Below, piece after piece: positions 17,754-26,898 of a DNA stretch of 64,000 bases (position 1 is the first letter of the stretch; the number at the start of each line of letters is the position of its first letter). The notes below the pieces were generated by a model. It did not search any database and was not told the DNA's origin. It worked only from the letters and a program-made list of their open reading frames with translations. The stretch lies in contig NZ_OUNG01000003.1 in assembly GCF_900343155.1 (NCBI RefSeq), forward strand, positions 186,001 to 250,000, in the 5' to 3' direction. Origin of the DNA: Lactimicrobium massiliense (GTDB taxonomy: Bacteria; Bacillota_I; Bacilli_A; Erysipelotrichales; Erysipelotrichaceae). Made by a program: the position numbers and the translations under genes.

Positions 17754-18974
17754 ATGACCCAAAACAACAATTCATGGAGAAAAACTTATTTTACACTTCT
17801 TGCCGGACAAGCAATATCCTTTATTAGCAGCGGTATTTTGCAAATGGCCATTATCTTTTATTTGGTTGCGAAAACTAATTCTGCAATCATATTGACGGCG
17901 GCAACACTGATTGGATTTTTGCCGCAAGCCTGTTTAGGCCCGTTTGCAGGTGCTTTTGTTGACCGGCACAGCCGTAAAAGCGTAATGATTGGTGCGGATT
18001 TGATAATTGCCGCCGCTGGCGGTATTCTGGCGCTGGTGGCGTTTTACATGGAATTGCCCGTATGGTCTATTATGGTTGTCCTGTTAATCCGAAGTGCGGG
18101 AACTGCTTTTCATTCTCCAGCATTCAGCGCAGCAACACCTATGATTGTGCCAAAAGAGGAACTTACAAAATGCGCTGGTTACACGCAGACCATGCAAGCA
18201 GTAAGTGCGATTATCAGTCCAGCTGCCGCAGCGTTTTTATATGCTGTTTGGCCTCTTAATGCAATTATATTGTTAGATATTGTGGGTGCAATCCTTGCCT
18301 GTGTGACTGTTGCGATTTCGTCCATACCAACGCCTGAACTATGTCCAGAAACGAAAAGACAACAGTTTTTACAGGATATGAAAGAGGGGTATGTGGTATT
18401 AAAGCAAAACAGGGGCCTCTTTGCTCTGCTCTGGATTGGTGTAATTTATATGTTCTTTTATATGCCAATCAGTACGCTTTTTCCTCTCATCTGTATGTCA
18501 TACTTCAAAGGAACACCGGCCCATGCCTCTGCCGCTGAAATTGCTTTTGCGGTTGGTATGCTGCTTGGCGGAGTCATTCTGAGCATTTGGGGCGGTTTTA
18601 AGAAACGGCGGTACACCATCGGTCTTTCCGTTCTCCTGATGGGCGTTAGCAATATGCTCTCCGGGCTTTTGCCGCCAGACGCATTTCTTGTCTTTGTTGT
18701 GTGCTGTACTGTTATGGGAATTTCCGCTCCATTTTACGGTGTGCAAGATGCGATTTTTCAAGAAACGGTCAAACCAGAATATCTGGGGAGAGTTTTTTCT
18801 CTACTGACAAGCGCCGCTTCCCTCGCCATGCCGTTTGGCCTTGTCATTTCCGGGCCTCTGGCGGAGCGGCTGGGAGTTGAGAAATGGTTTGTCATTTGCG
18901 GAATTGGCATTATCATCGTTGCGCTTGCCGTATTTTTACTACCCGGTTTGAGAGAGATTGACAATACGCAATAA
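17754..18974 (+). CDS. MFS transporter of the Mef macrolide-efflux type
   Basis: Twelve-helix proton-driven exporter of 406 residues. The ATG at 17754 follows AAAGGAGG, so it was chosen over a frame-open upstream start. Segments such as LQMAIIFYLVAKT, MIGADLIIAAAGG, ELPVWSIMVV, VPKEELTKCAGYTQ and KPEYLGRVFSL are close to Mef(A)/Mef(E), but other parts differ, so it is a distant Mef-type protein; the substrate is likely a macrolide but is not proven. No msr-type ABC-F partner is present. The attenuator upstream suggests drug induction. Confidence 0.8.
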   Translation: MTQNNNSWRKTYFTLLAGQAISFISSGILQMAIIFYLVAKTNSAIILTAATLIGFLPQACLGPFAGAFVDRHSRKSVMIGADLIIAAAGGILALVAFYMELPVWSIMVVLLIRSAGTAFHSPAFSAATPMIVPKEELTKCAGYTQTMQAVSAIISPAAAAFLYAVWPLNAIILLDIVGAILACVTVAISSIPTPELCPETKRQQFLQDMKEGYVVLKQNRGLFALLWIGVIYMFFYMPISTLFPLICMSYFKGTPAHASAAEIAFAVGMLLGGVILSIWGGFKKRRYTIGLSVLLMGVSNMLSGLLPPDAFLVFVVCCTVMGISAPFYGVQDAIFQETVKPEYLGRVFSLLTSAASLAMPFGLVISGPLAERLGVEKWFVICGIGIIIVALAVFLLPGLREIDNTQ

Positions 18975-19002
18975 TCAACTGCACCTTTTTCTATTACTAA
19001 AC

Positions 19003-19056
19003 AAAATGCCTGGATGGTGGTTCTGAAAAACCAGAACCGCCGTTCAGGCATTTTTT
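19003..19056. terminator. bidirectional terminator between efflux gene and HTH gene
   Basis: AAAATGCCTG / CAGGCATTTT with inner GGTTCTG / CAGAACC forms a long interrupted stem. T runs lie on both sides, and it overlaps the stop codon of the convergent regulator gene. Confidence 0.8.
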
Positions 19057-19855
19057 ATCTTCGTCCTCTCTGCGGTTTTGGATTCTTCAGCAAGTCGGAT
19101 TTTTCCGCAATCTTTTTCAGCCACTTCCGTTCTTCTACTGACAGCTTCCTAAAATTCAGCTTGAGCCGTTTGCAGATAAACGCCAAGTACGCTTGTTCCG
19201 TGTCGCTGTCCTGGCTGACGATTTCACCAGCAGTTTCCAGCATTTCTTTTAGCGGGTTATCCTCTGGGACGCTGAAAAAATCGTCCTTGTGTGTTTCCCG
19301 CAGAGCAAGGGCAATCCCGTTTATGTCCCGTTGTATCACATAGCGGCAAAACTCGTCCTCATCAATATGGGCGGTGATAAGCTGTCTTAACTGCGTATCA
19401 CTCATGCCAGGATTATGCTTTTTTATAACAGTTGCGCTCATCGTGTCCACTATGGCGTTTGCACCCTGCGCCTGTTTCAGTGCCGTTCCGTTCACATAGA
19501 TTTCAAGGTCAGCCATCAGCCGGGGGAAATCCGGGTGCGCCGCCAGCTCACACAGCAGGGTATTGTCTATCCTCCCGCTTTTCAGCAGGTCAATCATTTC
19601 ATCACTCAAACGCAGGTCTGCAAAATCGGCGTTTGGGTGATTTTTCATTTCAGACAGCCCCAGCAGATAATCAGCGGTCACACCGTAAAACTTCGCCAGC
19701 CGGATAAGGGCATAGTGGCTGATGTCCTTGAAGTCTTCCGTTTCGTAACTGCCCAGCGCAGACTTGGAAAGCCCGGTCTGCTCCGCAAGCTGCCCCAGCG
19801 TCAAGCCACGCTCCACACGTAGGTCTTTTAATCGCTCTTGTATGGATAAAGACAT
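19055..19855 (-). CDS. XRE-family HTH regulator with large C-terminal domain
   Basis: Residues ~5-70 are a Cro/CI-type helix-turn-helix: LKDLRVERGLTLGQLAEQTGLSKSALGSYE and YGVTADYLLGL. A C-terminal half of about 190 residues, unrecognised, follows (RHTHKDDFFS-like region, IAEKSDLLKNPKPQRGRR end). AAGGAGG sits 7 nt before the ATG at 19855, better than the overlapping GTG at 19861. Such proteins accompany resistance genes in clostridial integrative elements. It is convergent with the efflux gene. Confidence 0.82.
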   Translation of the reverse strand: MSLSIQERLKDLRVERGLTLGQLAEQTGLSKSALGSYETEDFKDISHYALIRLAKFYGVTADYLLGLSEMKNHPNADFADLRLSDEMIDLLKSGRIDNTLLCELAAHPDFPRLMADLEIYVNGTALKQAQGANAIVDTMSATVIKKHNPGMSDTQLRQLITAHIDEDEFCRYVIQRDINGIALALRETHKDDFFSVPEDNPLKEMLETAGEIVSQDSDTEQAYLAFICKRLKLNFRKLSVEERKWLKKIAEKSDLLKNPKPQRGRR

Positions 19856-19961
19856 ATTCACCCTCCTTGCTAGCTCAACGAAAGAGAAGCCGTTATGCTA
19901 TGTACTATGCTCAAATATCATGCTTTTCAATTTTTTTCGTCGTGGTCAGTCCCACAAAAAG

Positions 19962-20019
19962 CACGGATTTCCGTGTTTTCCATCACGTCCACATCTTTTG
20001 TGGGGTCAAAATGGGGTCA
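19962..20019. repeat. operator-like palindrome plus GGGTCA repeat pair
   Basis: CACGGATTTCCGTG (19962-19975) is almost the same palindrome as the three at 44841-44907. GGGGTCA follows at 20002 and 20013, as near attL and attR. The pair may mark the end of an older copy of the same element. The rest of 19856-20199 holds no supported gene. Confidence 0.45.
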
Positions 20020-20199
20020 GGAGTATGTCTTGTCAATAACGAGTTTTTTCTCATTATTGGTTTGAGCGTCAGAAGTCCTTTCTCCGACCGACACATTTGT
20101 TTTTATTTATGATTTTTCCTTCAGCATGTGAATATTGATTGGTATTCACATACTTCAACCGGATATCTCACAGAAGTGATATTAAACCGGCTGTTTTTC

Positions 20200-20436
20200 T
20201 CATACTAACACAGGTATTTCATCAACCGGGCATCTCCGCCGCAGTGTTGACATGACTCCTTCCACTGCATTCCTCTTCTTCGTCAGCACCCTGTATTCTT
20301 CGGTACCAAGTTTTTTTATGTATGCAGCACGCTGTACCATTTTGCCTGATATCATGAGCACTGCCTTTGTCTTCAGCAGTTTTACAATGCAGTGATCTTT
20401 GCTTTTGCAGTTCTCACATGTGTGCTTATCGTAGCC
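20200..20436 (-). pseudogene. IS1182-type transposase, C-terminal remnant
   Basis: An open stretch reads YDKHTCENCKSKDHCIVKLL, then SGKMVQRAAYIKKLGTEEY and TKKRNAVEGVMSTLRRRCP. The CxxC...C block and the RNxVEG motif with the catalytic Glu are typical of the end of IS1182 transposases. The upstream catalytic part is missing. Confidence 0.55.
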
Positions 20437-20446
20437 ATTCCTTTCT

Positions 20447-21255
20447 TCACCTCAGATACTGGCTGCACTTGAAGCCTTTTTCGATCAGCTCCCTTCTGAC
20501 CTCATCGTATTCTTCATCCTGGAGATGTTCCCTCCCTGTCTTGCATAAAGAACGGATCGTCGCTTCATTGCCGGTCTTTTCAGCTGCAAGGATGGTTCAG
20601 TAATAAGCCTCTGCATTTCCTGGTTCATGAACAAGGCTGCCGGAACCATAGTGCAGCACTTCGTGATATTCGTTTTCCTCATACAGCAGTCCAAGAAGAT
20701 CGTTCGTGATGTCGATGTACATCTGACTGTAATGGACTGTAGGCAGATGTAGCCAGATGTCACTGCCGGCATCGCCTGACTCGAATACGCGTCCTCTGTA
20801 CAGAGAGTATGCCTGCTACAGAAGCTCAATCCTTGCTTCTTTATCACCGGTCTTCTTCGATTTCTGAAAGATTCTCTCCATCTCCCCGGCGTCTGTCACA
20901 ATGTGTACGTCATCGGTAAACTTCAGTGTGCCGTTCCGCATATCCAGCGATTCCATGTAAGGCGCGGGCGCTTCCCGTACCATATTCGCATGCTTGATCG
21001 AACTCTTATCACGATACGCCAGCCATTCCCCATAGATCAGGAAATCCATAGATGCTCCGGTAATGTCGCAGAATTTCTTTATCAGCGGAAGCGATGGCGA
21101 TGCCTTCCCATTTTCCAGTCGGCTCAGATATTTCGAATCGCATCCGATATCAGACACGAGCTTCTCCTGTGAATATCCTTTATCTGTCCTGATCTCATGA
21201 AGCGGCTGCCGACTGCTGAAGAATCCAACTGACAATCAATCTGCAACAGTTCCAC
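20447..21255 (-). pseudogene. HTH regulator with BTAD-like C-terminus, broken
   Basis: From a GTG at 21255 with AAGGAGG the frame reads ELLQIDCQLDSSAVGSR. A one-base loss near 21205 then moves it to LHEIRTDKGYSQEKLVSDIG, a Cro/CI helix-turn-helix. That frame stops at TAG (20816-20818). The same frame resumes QAYSLYRGRVFESGDAG, meets TGA at 20597-20599, and ends at 20447. The second half resembles a bacterial transcriptional activator (TPR-like) domain. One frameshift and two nonsense codons make it a clear pseudogene. Confidence 0.7.
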
Positions 21256-21399
21256 CTCCTTCTCCTTGTTCTACCTTGATTATAGAAAGGTGGATTTGGC
21301 GGTGGAACTTGCTGGAAGGTTACGTCCCTGAAATGGTGAACTACATGATCACTTTTATGCCCTATGACTTTGACATTTATAATTATCTCAGATATGTTT

Positions 21400-22503
21400 T
21401 CATTCACTATTGCAGATATGTCGGATGCCTAACAGAGAAAAAGTTTCTTTGACAATGCGCTGAATTGCACGTGCGTTCGACAATGAAGCGCATTTCTTTA
21501 TCAGATTTTCCTTGGTTTGGTCTGACAAAACGATAGCTTTGAAATCTTTCTCACACTCACGAATTGCTATTTCCGCAATTTTCTTTTTTGCTTCCGTCGT
21601 TAATTCATCAAATTCAATTATCGCATCAAATCTATTATAAATTGGAGCACCTAACTTCTCTTCAATTTCACGACGATTAGAATAATTCGATGTGCAGATA
21701 ATTATCGCATTATTGACATCTGCTTCATAATTCGGATCCGCATATACCCCATCGTCAAACAACTGATAAAAAGCACTATGGAAAATAGGGTTCGCTTTAT
21801 CGAATTCGTCTAATAAGATAACATTTGATTCTCGCGCCATGAGATCCTGGGCGAAACTTTTTTCGTTATATTTTCCACCAAACAGATAATTTGCAAACTC
21901 TCCTCCCTGAAACATTGAAAACTGTTTGCGCAACAAATTACCATTTAAAATTTCCGCTAAATATCTTGCTGTTTCTGTTTTTCCCACTCCTGAAGGCCCA
22001 TACAGCAATATGACAACGGGCTTTTTCTGTTTCTTATTGATGGCAGGAAACAGTGCTTTCAAAAGTTCCATTTTTACCGATTCTTGCCCTATTATTGTTA
22101 AATCGAAAGTCCTATAAATATTTCTGATTATATCTTCTGAAAGTATGGGATACTGATAAATTTGCTCGTTTATACATCCATCAAACGTGCGGAATAATTG
22201 CTCCTTAATAGCTTTTGGGGGATTTTGTATAAACATCTCAGTACACGCAAATTGAGCAAGGAAATTATTGAAGTTTGTTATAATATGCTCATTCACGCTA
22301 CAATATTCATCAGCCGAAACAACAAATGTTTTCACTCTTGGTTTCTTATGGTTGCTGTTGTCCTTACGTGATGGATCTCTCAATTCAAATGTTCTATTTT
22401 CTTTATCAAGACGTAAAGCTAGTGTTGTCAAATTTGTATACGTTTTGGGGAGAAGTTTCTTATATTCGCTATTTGGTCCCCAAAAAATCGTTATCTTTTT
22501 CAT
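21400..22503 (-). CDS. Clp/Hsp100-type AAA ATPase at the BREX operon end
   Basis: A 367-residue protein with an N-terminal part of about 130 residues of unknown type, then an AAA module: Walker A YGPSGVGKTETARYLAE (~residue 165), Walker B VILLDEFDKANP, LFDDGVY and sensor TSN, and a C-terminal small domain (LSNARAIQRIVKETF). The layout matches the D2 module of ClpB/ClpX-like unfoldases. Its start overlaps the preceding gene by 35 bp and follows GGGAG, so it is translationally coupled. It is AT-rich compared with the BREX core. A remodelling partner for the gene before it is the likely role. Confidence 0.75.
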   Translation of the reverse strand: MKKITIFWGPNSEYKKLLPKTYTNLTTLALRLDKENRTFELRDPSRKDNSNHKKPRVKTFVVSADEYCSVNEHIITNFNNFLAQFACTEMFIQNPPKAIKEQLFRTFDGCINEQIYQYPILSEDIIRNIYRTFDLTIIGQESVKMELLKALFPAINKKQKKPVVILLYGPSGVGKTETARYLAEILNGNLLRKQFSMFQGGEFANYLFGGKYNEKSFAQDLMARESNVILLDEFDKANPIFHSAFYQLFDDGVYADPNYEADVNNAIIICTSNYSNRREIEEKLGAPIYNRFDAIIEFDELTTEAKKKIAEIAIRECEKDFKAIVLSDQTKENLIKKCASLSNARAIQRIVKETFSLLGIRHICNSE

Positions 22504-23281
22504 TTGTCAAAACTCCCGCTAATACTATGTCATAGACCTGTAATAGTGTTTGCTTTTTTTCGACATTTCTTCCATCAACTATTTCTTCTGCAGTCACCTG
22601 TTCGGATTCTTGCTTAAATAGAAACTCTTTATCAATAGACAATTCGTCTTGAAAGCACTCACCTACTGAAACTCCCCAAAAAGTAAGCTTCATCTTTGTT
22701 AAATCAGCAAGGTTATATTGATTTCTGAAAGCATGGATATTAAATCGCAATACAGACTTAGGTGGAACCTCATCTCTCAAGAGCATCAAATAATATCCCC
22801 GTTCATCCAACACAGCGTGGTTAAGCCGATCCACATCAATAGGCAATTGATCTTTAGGAACAATTGTAAGATATGAACTTATCATTTTATACATTGTCGC
22901 CGAGCCATCTGGAGCATAAACTGAATCAGGTCCCAATTTTACAATGTCGTCATCCTTGTATGCTAATTGAATGTAATCCGTAAGTAATATATTTTTTATG
23001 GAAGTAGCTAATAATTTTTCGGCTTCTGCGCTAGCCTTTACAGATGCTTGTCCCTCCGCATCTGCATTAAAAATCCGAAAAAAGCTAAATCCTGCTTTTA
23101 CTTCTCCACCAGCACCCGCAACTTTTTCAGTATCATCACTCTTCTTTCTTTCACTGCTCCAGTCTGTTCTTCCACCGTAGGCAATATCCAGATAGTCCTG
23201 TGCTGTTGATTCATCGAAATATATTACTTTTATAAATCTGGGCATATCGCTATTACTGCCTGATTTATCAATCTTAGCCAC
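22469..23281 (-). CDS. unknown protein, possibly DUF6414-like, coupled to brxL
   Basis: A 270-residue soluble protein. It starts at GTG 23281, directly after the brxL stop codon, so it belongs to the BREX transcript. The N-terminus IKVIYFDESTAQDYLDIAYGG and the Ala/Glu-rich ASVKASAEAEKLLATSIKN segment, followed by LTDYIQLA, resemble DUF6414 proteins, but this is a recollection of layout, not a search. The next gene, an AAA ATPase, overlaps its end. The pair is AT-rich and looks like an accessory module added to BREX. Confidence 0.55.
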   Translation of the reverse strand: MAKIDKSGSNSDMPRFIKVIYFDESTAQDYLDIAYGGRTDWSSERKKSDDTEKVAGAGGEVKAGFSFFRIFNADAEGQASVKASAEAEKLLATSIKNILLTDYIQLAYKDDDIVKLGPDSVYAPDGSATMYKMISSYLTIVPKDQLPIDVDRLNHAVLDERGYYLMLLRDEVPPKSVLRFNIHAFRNQYNLADLTKMKLTFWGVSVGECFQDELSIDKEFLFKQESEQVTAEEIVDGRNVEKKQTLLQVYDIVLAGVLTNEKDNDFLGTK

Positions 23282-24346
23282 TTATTCCACCCCCAATGCT
23301 TTATATACCGCGTCTTCCGCACTGCTATAGAAAAAAATGTTAAAACTTCCCATCAGTTCCGGCGGTACGGTTCCGAGGTCTGCTGCGGACAGGATTGGCA
23401 ACAATACCTTCTTTGCACCGGAATCCAGGCATACCTGTAAAGCATCCGCAAGGTTATCTACCTTTCCCAGTGTCCCACTGATGGTAATCTCACCAAGTAC
23501 AGCCAATGAGCTGAGTGTTGGTTTCTGTAAGGCAATGGAACAGATGGCAATCAGAGTAGGTAATGCCAGTTTCTGTGTCATTCCAAGTCCCTGAAGATCC
23601 TGATAATTGATGATGTAATCCTTACCTGTCGTACTGATACTTCCGCTGATACGACTTCCGTTAGCTTTCAAATAATTGAATGCTGTATCTGCAGCTTCTC
23701 TGCAGTTCTTATCGGAGCCAAGTCCGGTACGTTCAAACTTACCGGATCCCGGTAACATCTGTGATTCCAGGCGGAACACCCCAATCATACCGTTCTTGCC
23801 TCTGGAAATCGTATAAATCTGGCCTGGATTACAGATTCCTTCCGGGATCAGTTTGCCGCCGCCCTGTTCAGGAACGGAGACATACTTTTCCTCAAAGGTC
23901 TCGTTATCAATGTATGAGAAGTTGACGTCATAGAACTCCATGCCACCCAGCTTCTTCAGCTGTTCCTTTACACGGCGGCGCATTTCCAGAGATACCTTCA
24001 GAATCTCTTCGATATCTTCCTTCGTATAGTTTCCATCCGGATACAGCAGCTTTACATAGCCATCGACCATTTTGCGGACTGCGATCGTATCACGTTGATT
24101 CAGGTTCCGGCCAAGTCGGAAATACTTATCCAGGGAATCACCGTACTGCTCCTTCCGCATCTCCCGCATGACTTCGGACAGATAATCGGAGATGAATCCA
24201 TAGTCATTGGTGAAATGTTCCGGTCGGAACTTCGGTACTTCCCAACCCGGGTTATAGCAATGAATACGGTCCAGGAATGCTGTATCTGTTCCCATCTCCG
24301 GTGGGAACGGATCAAACAGGCAATGTCCAATCTGTTCTATTTTCAT
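23282..24346 (-). pseudogene. brxL: brxL C-terminal half (Lon-like part), separated by plasmid insertion
   Basis: Native BrxL sequence begins at about 24319 with LFDPFPPEMGTDTAFLDRIH and runs to KALGVE. It includes the AAA lid (RRRVKEQLKKLGGMEFYDV), SVPEQGGG and the Lon-like domain with GEITISGTLGKV and SGAKKVLLP. The first ~9 residues of the open frame (from ATG 24346) are plasmid or filler sequence. The plasmid rep ribosome binding site (AGGAAGG, about 24373) and two nearby ATGs could restart translation: the ATG at 24353 stops quickly, while the one at 24346 reads into BrxL. A separate C-terminal half is unlikely to work as the intact hexamer does. Confidence 0.85.
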
Positions 24347-24445
24347 TTTCCATATTTTTCTACACCTTCCTAGTTACTCTACTAGGAAAACAAGGGAAAA
24401 TTTGATAAACTTGAGTTGCGAAATCAAAGAAAACCAAATCTTGCG

Positions 24446-24478
24446 AGCCCTTGCTATCTTCCTAGCAGGGCTTTTTTT
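24446..24478 (+). ncRNA. terminator end of the plasmid copy-control antisense RNA
   Basis: AGCCCTTGCTA / TAGCAGGGCT hairpin followed by seven T on the plus strand, opposite to copG-rep. In pMV158-family plasmids a small antisense RNA ending in such a hairpin covers the copG-rep gap. The RNA start was not found with certainty; it probably lies in 24385-24420. An additional CCTAGT/ACTAGG hairpin (24369-24386) lies just before the rep ribosome binding site. Confidence 0.6.
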
Positions 24479-24632
24479 ATTTAAAAATAGTCCCCTTATC
24501 ATCAGCTTGATTAATTAAAAATGTAACCAAACCTGATTTAGTCATTCCATATTTTTGTGCCATTTTTTCTAGTTTGTCATTCGATTCAACAGGTAAAGAT
24601 AAAGTCACTTTTTTCTTCTCAACTTCAACCAC
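24477..24632 (-). CDS. copG: CopG-like plasmid copy-number repressor
   Basis: A 51-residue ribbon-helix-helix protein from a GTG at 24632 (GAGG nine bases before). It reads VEVEKKKVTLSLPVESNDK then LEKMAQKYGMTKSGLVTFLI, the strand-helix-helix layout of CopG. It lies between the dso and the rep start region, exactly as in pMV158. It would repress the promoter at 24675-24703. After integration the genes downstream on its transcript are the brxL C-terminal half and the DUF6414-like/ATPase pair. Confidence 0.8.
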   Translation of the reverse strand: MVEVEKKKVTLSLPVESNDKLEKMAQKYGMTKSGLVTFLINQADDKGTIFK

Positions 24633-24674
24633 AAAATACACCTCAATTCTCTTCAAAATCTCTTTTACACTGTA

Positions 24675-24703
24675 ATTATATTATACATACGACAGGAATA
24701 CAA
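24675..24703 (-). promoter_or_regulatory. copG promoter
   Basis: On the minus strand TTGTAT (24698-24703), a 17-bp spacer and a perfect TATAAT (24675-24680). It points through copG into the brxL C-terminal half and the two accessory genes. Confidence 0.75.
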
Positions 24704-24793
24704 GATTTTACAAAAAACTTTTTTTCACCTCGAAATAGGTGCTTAAAACGTTCATATAAAGGTATTTACAAGACATTTAATCTTTTTATCTAT

Positions 24794-24840
24794 TTGGACA
24801 ATGGACAATGGACACATGGGGGGTGTCGTAGTGCCCCCAT
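24794..24840 (-). other. double-strand origin (dso) of the integrated plasmid
   Basis: Three 7-bp iterons, (A/T)TGGACA at 24794, 24801 and 24808 on the plus strand, lie next to a hairpin ATGGGGG / CCCCCAT (24816-24840). Its loop, read on the minus strand, contains CACTACGAC, close to the pMV158-family nick sequence TACTACGA. Iterons plus a nick hairpin upstream of copG is the family layout. Confidence 0.75.
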
Positions 24841-25065
24841 GAGTTGGTCGATTTTTTCAAAATCTCCCCCCAGTTTGCTTCCCAATTCCTAAAAACTAAT
24901 AAAACCGCGGGCGTTGCCCACACCCACAAACGCAATGCGTTTGATCATGCCTCTGAAAAGTAGCTAAACATTCACACCTGTTGGCTTTCCGGTAAGCGCT
25001 CGATAATCCGTACCTATGATAAAAACCATTTCCAGGTACACTTAACGGTGTCAATGGGAATGGTT

Positions 25066-26658
25066 TTACATACCAAGCTTTTGATGGACTTCTTCTGACC
25101 ATGGCAGAAGTCTATCAGGTATTGTTGTACAGCCTTCATTGATGATCTTTGGAAGTTCTTCAAGCAGGTAGGTGAAGTATGGATACAGTTTTAATCCATT
25201 TGCTTTTGCTGTTTCGACGATGGAATAGATGCCTGCACTGGCTTCTGCTCCTCTTGGTGTGTCGATCAGAACCCAGTTCTTCCTTCCTACTGTGAATGGG
25301 CGGATTGCGATTTCTGCCGCATTGTTGTCCAGAGGCACTTGTGCATCCTCCAGAAATATCCGAAGATATTTCTCCTGATTCAGTGCATATTGAAGGCTCT
25401 TTCCTGTTTCTGATGACTTATCCGTGCTTTCTGCTGCTGATTTGTCCTTTACCCACGCGAAAAACTCATCTACCAGAGGTTTGATCTTTTCCTGTCTCTT
25501 CTGCAGGTGCTCTTCTGGTGGAAGATCCTGGATCAGATGTTCTTCATGGTAGATTCTTTGAATTCTCCGTACCGCCTCTGTGGCAATTGGATTGTTATAC
25601 TTCCTGCCATTTGCCTTCACGATTGTTGAAAATTTTCGTTTCAAATGTACCCAGCATCCTGCCACTTTGAACTTTGCCGGATCCTCTTTCTCCAGCTTGT
25701 GGTAGGCTCCGTATCCATCTGTCACCAGAGTACCTTTAAAATCCTTCAGGTAATTCTTTGGATTCTCATGTCCTCTGGTTGGACAGTACTGATAGAGAAT
25801 CACTTTATGCCCAGGAATCTTTGCATTGGTCCGGTAGACCCACATGTAGGATTTGGAACCTGCTTCCCGGCCATCCCGGATTACTTCGAATGGTGTTTCA
25901 TCGGCGTGAAGAATTCTCTGTTTTGTCATTTCCTGCTTCAGGGCTTCACACACATATCTCAGATATTGATCGTAGGCGCGGATGACCCAGTTTGCCATCA
26001 CTGCTCTGCTGATATGAATGTCATTCTGCGCATAGGCAGCTTCCAGTCTGTACAGAGGAATGGCATTCACGTATTTTGCAGTTATGATGGAAGAAACCAG
26101 AGATGGGGTGGCAATACTTTTTGGAAACATTTCTGCCGGCTTAGGTGCTCTGACAATTGTCTGATTGTCATCTTTGGCATAGACAGCGATATGATAGGTG
26201 ACTGCTTCAAAAGAAGCTGGTCTGTGTTCCAGCTTATAGATCAGTTCTTCAGACAGTCTTTTCCACTTTCCTTTGCCGTACTGCTTGTTAAGTTCGTCTT
26301 CCGTAAGCTCAAGATATTCATCTCTGTGATTGGTAATCTTCTGCCAGTCTTCCTGCTTTTTACCTTTAGCCTTTTTCTTCTTTGGTGCAGCTTCATCCAG
26401 TACAGGATCAGCTGCCTTTTCATCAGAAATCTCTTCTGCCTCATTCAGGCCGAGATCAAACTGCAGCTGCTGAACAAATTGGGATGACTCTGTCTTTCTT
26501 CCAAATGATCTCTGATTCATCAGGCGGATTTGCTCGGTAAGTTCATCAATGTGACGTGTCAGGGTTTCAATAGTTTCCTGCTGATTCATAATCAGCTTTA
26601 CCAGAATGGAAACTGGCATGGCTTCAAGTTCTTCCTGACTCATCTTCGGTGTGCTCAT
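25066..26658 (-). CDS. tnpC: IS66 transposase TnpC
   Basis: DDE transposase of about 530 residues from the ATG at 26658 (a frame-open extension reaches 26763). It has a leucine-rich coiled N-terminus (QQETIETLTRHIDELTEQ), a zinc-binding-like region, the IS66 core with HADETPFEV, VTDGYGAYHKL and AGCWVHLKRKF, and the C-terminal DNNAAEIAIRPF with the catalytic Glu and GRKNWVLIDTPRGA. It appears intact. Confidence 0.93.
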   Translation of the reverse strand: MSTPKMSQEELEAMPVSILVKLIMNQQETIETLTRHIDELTEQIRLMNQRSFGRKTESSQFVQQLQFDLGLNEAEEISDEKAADPVLDEAAPKKKKAKGKKQEDWQKITNHRDEYLELTEDELNKQYGKGKWKRLSEELIYKLEHRPASFEAVTYHIAVYAKDDNQTIVRAPKPAEMFPKSIATPSLVSSIITAKYVNAIPLYRLEAAYAQNDIHISRAVMANWVIRAYDQYLRYVCEALKQEMTKQRILHADETPFEVIRDGREAGSKSYMWVYRTNAKIPGHKVILYQYCPTRGHENPKNYLKDFKGTLVTDGYGAYHKLEKEDPAKFKVAGCWVHLKRKFSTIVKANGRKYNNPIATEAVRRIQRIYHEEHLIQDLPPEEHLQKRQEKIKPLVDEFFAWVKDKSAAESTDKSSETGKSLQYALNQEKYLRIFLEDAQVPLDNNAAEIAIRPFTVGRKNWVLIDTPRGAEASAGIYSIVETAKANGLKLYPYFTYLLEELPKIINEGCTTIPDRLLPWSEEVHQKLGM

Positions 26659-26898
26659 GCCATAGGTATACACGAATAAAATGCACGTTTCAACCAGCCG
26701 AAATTGTGGAAAACTTCCGCAATGTTCAGTGGTTATGAAGACGTGCGCCTGCCTTTTTATCACGTATTATCAGGCAGTTTTCGAGCCGCTGTAAAGCAGC
26801 ACAGGCAGTAGCTGAATACAAACAGTCCTGCCTGAAAGCGAGCCTTAAATGGCTTCTAATCAGGCCGTTCTCCAGAAAAACTGTGGAAAAGAAAATTT

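Noticed and set aside
21296-21431. Plus-strand stretch reading like WNLLEGYVPEMVNYM
   Set aside because: Looks coding by eye but has no start, no family, and runs into the end of the ATPase gene; too weak to call.
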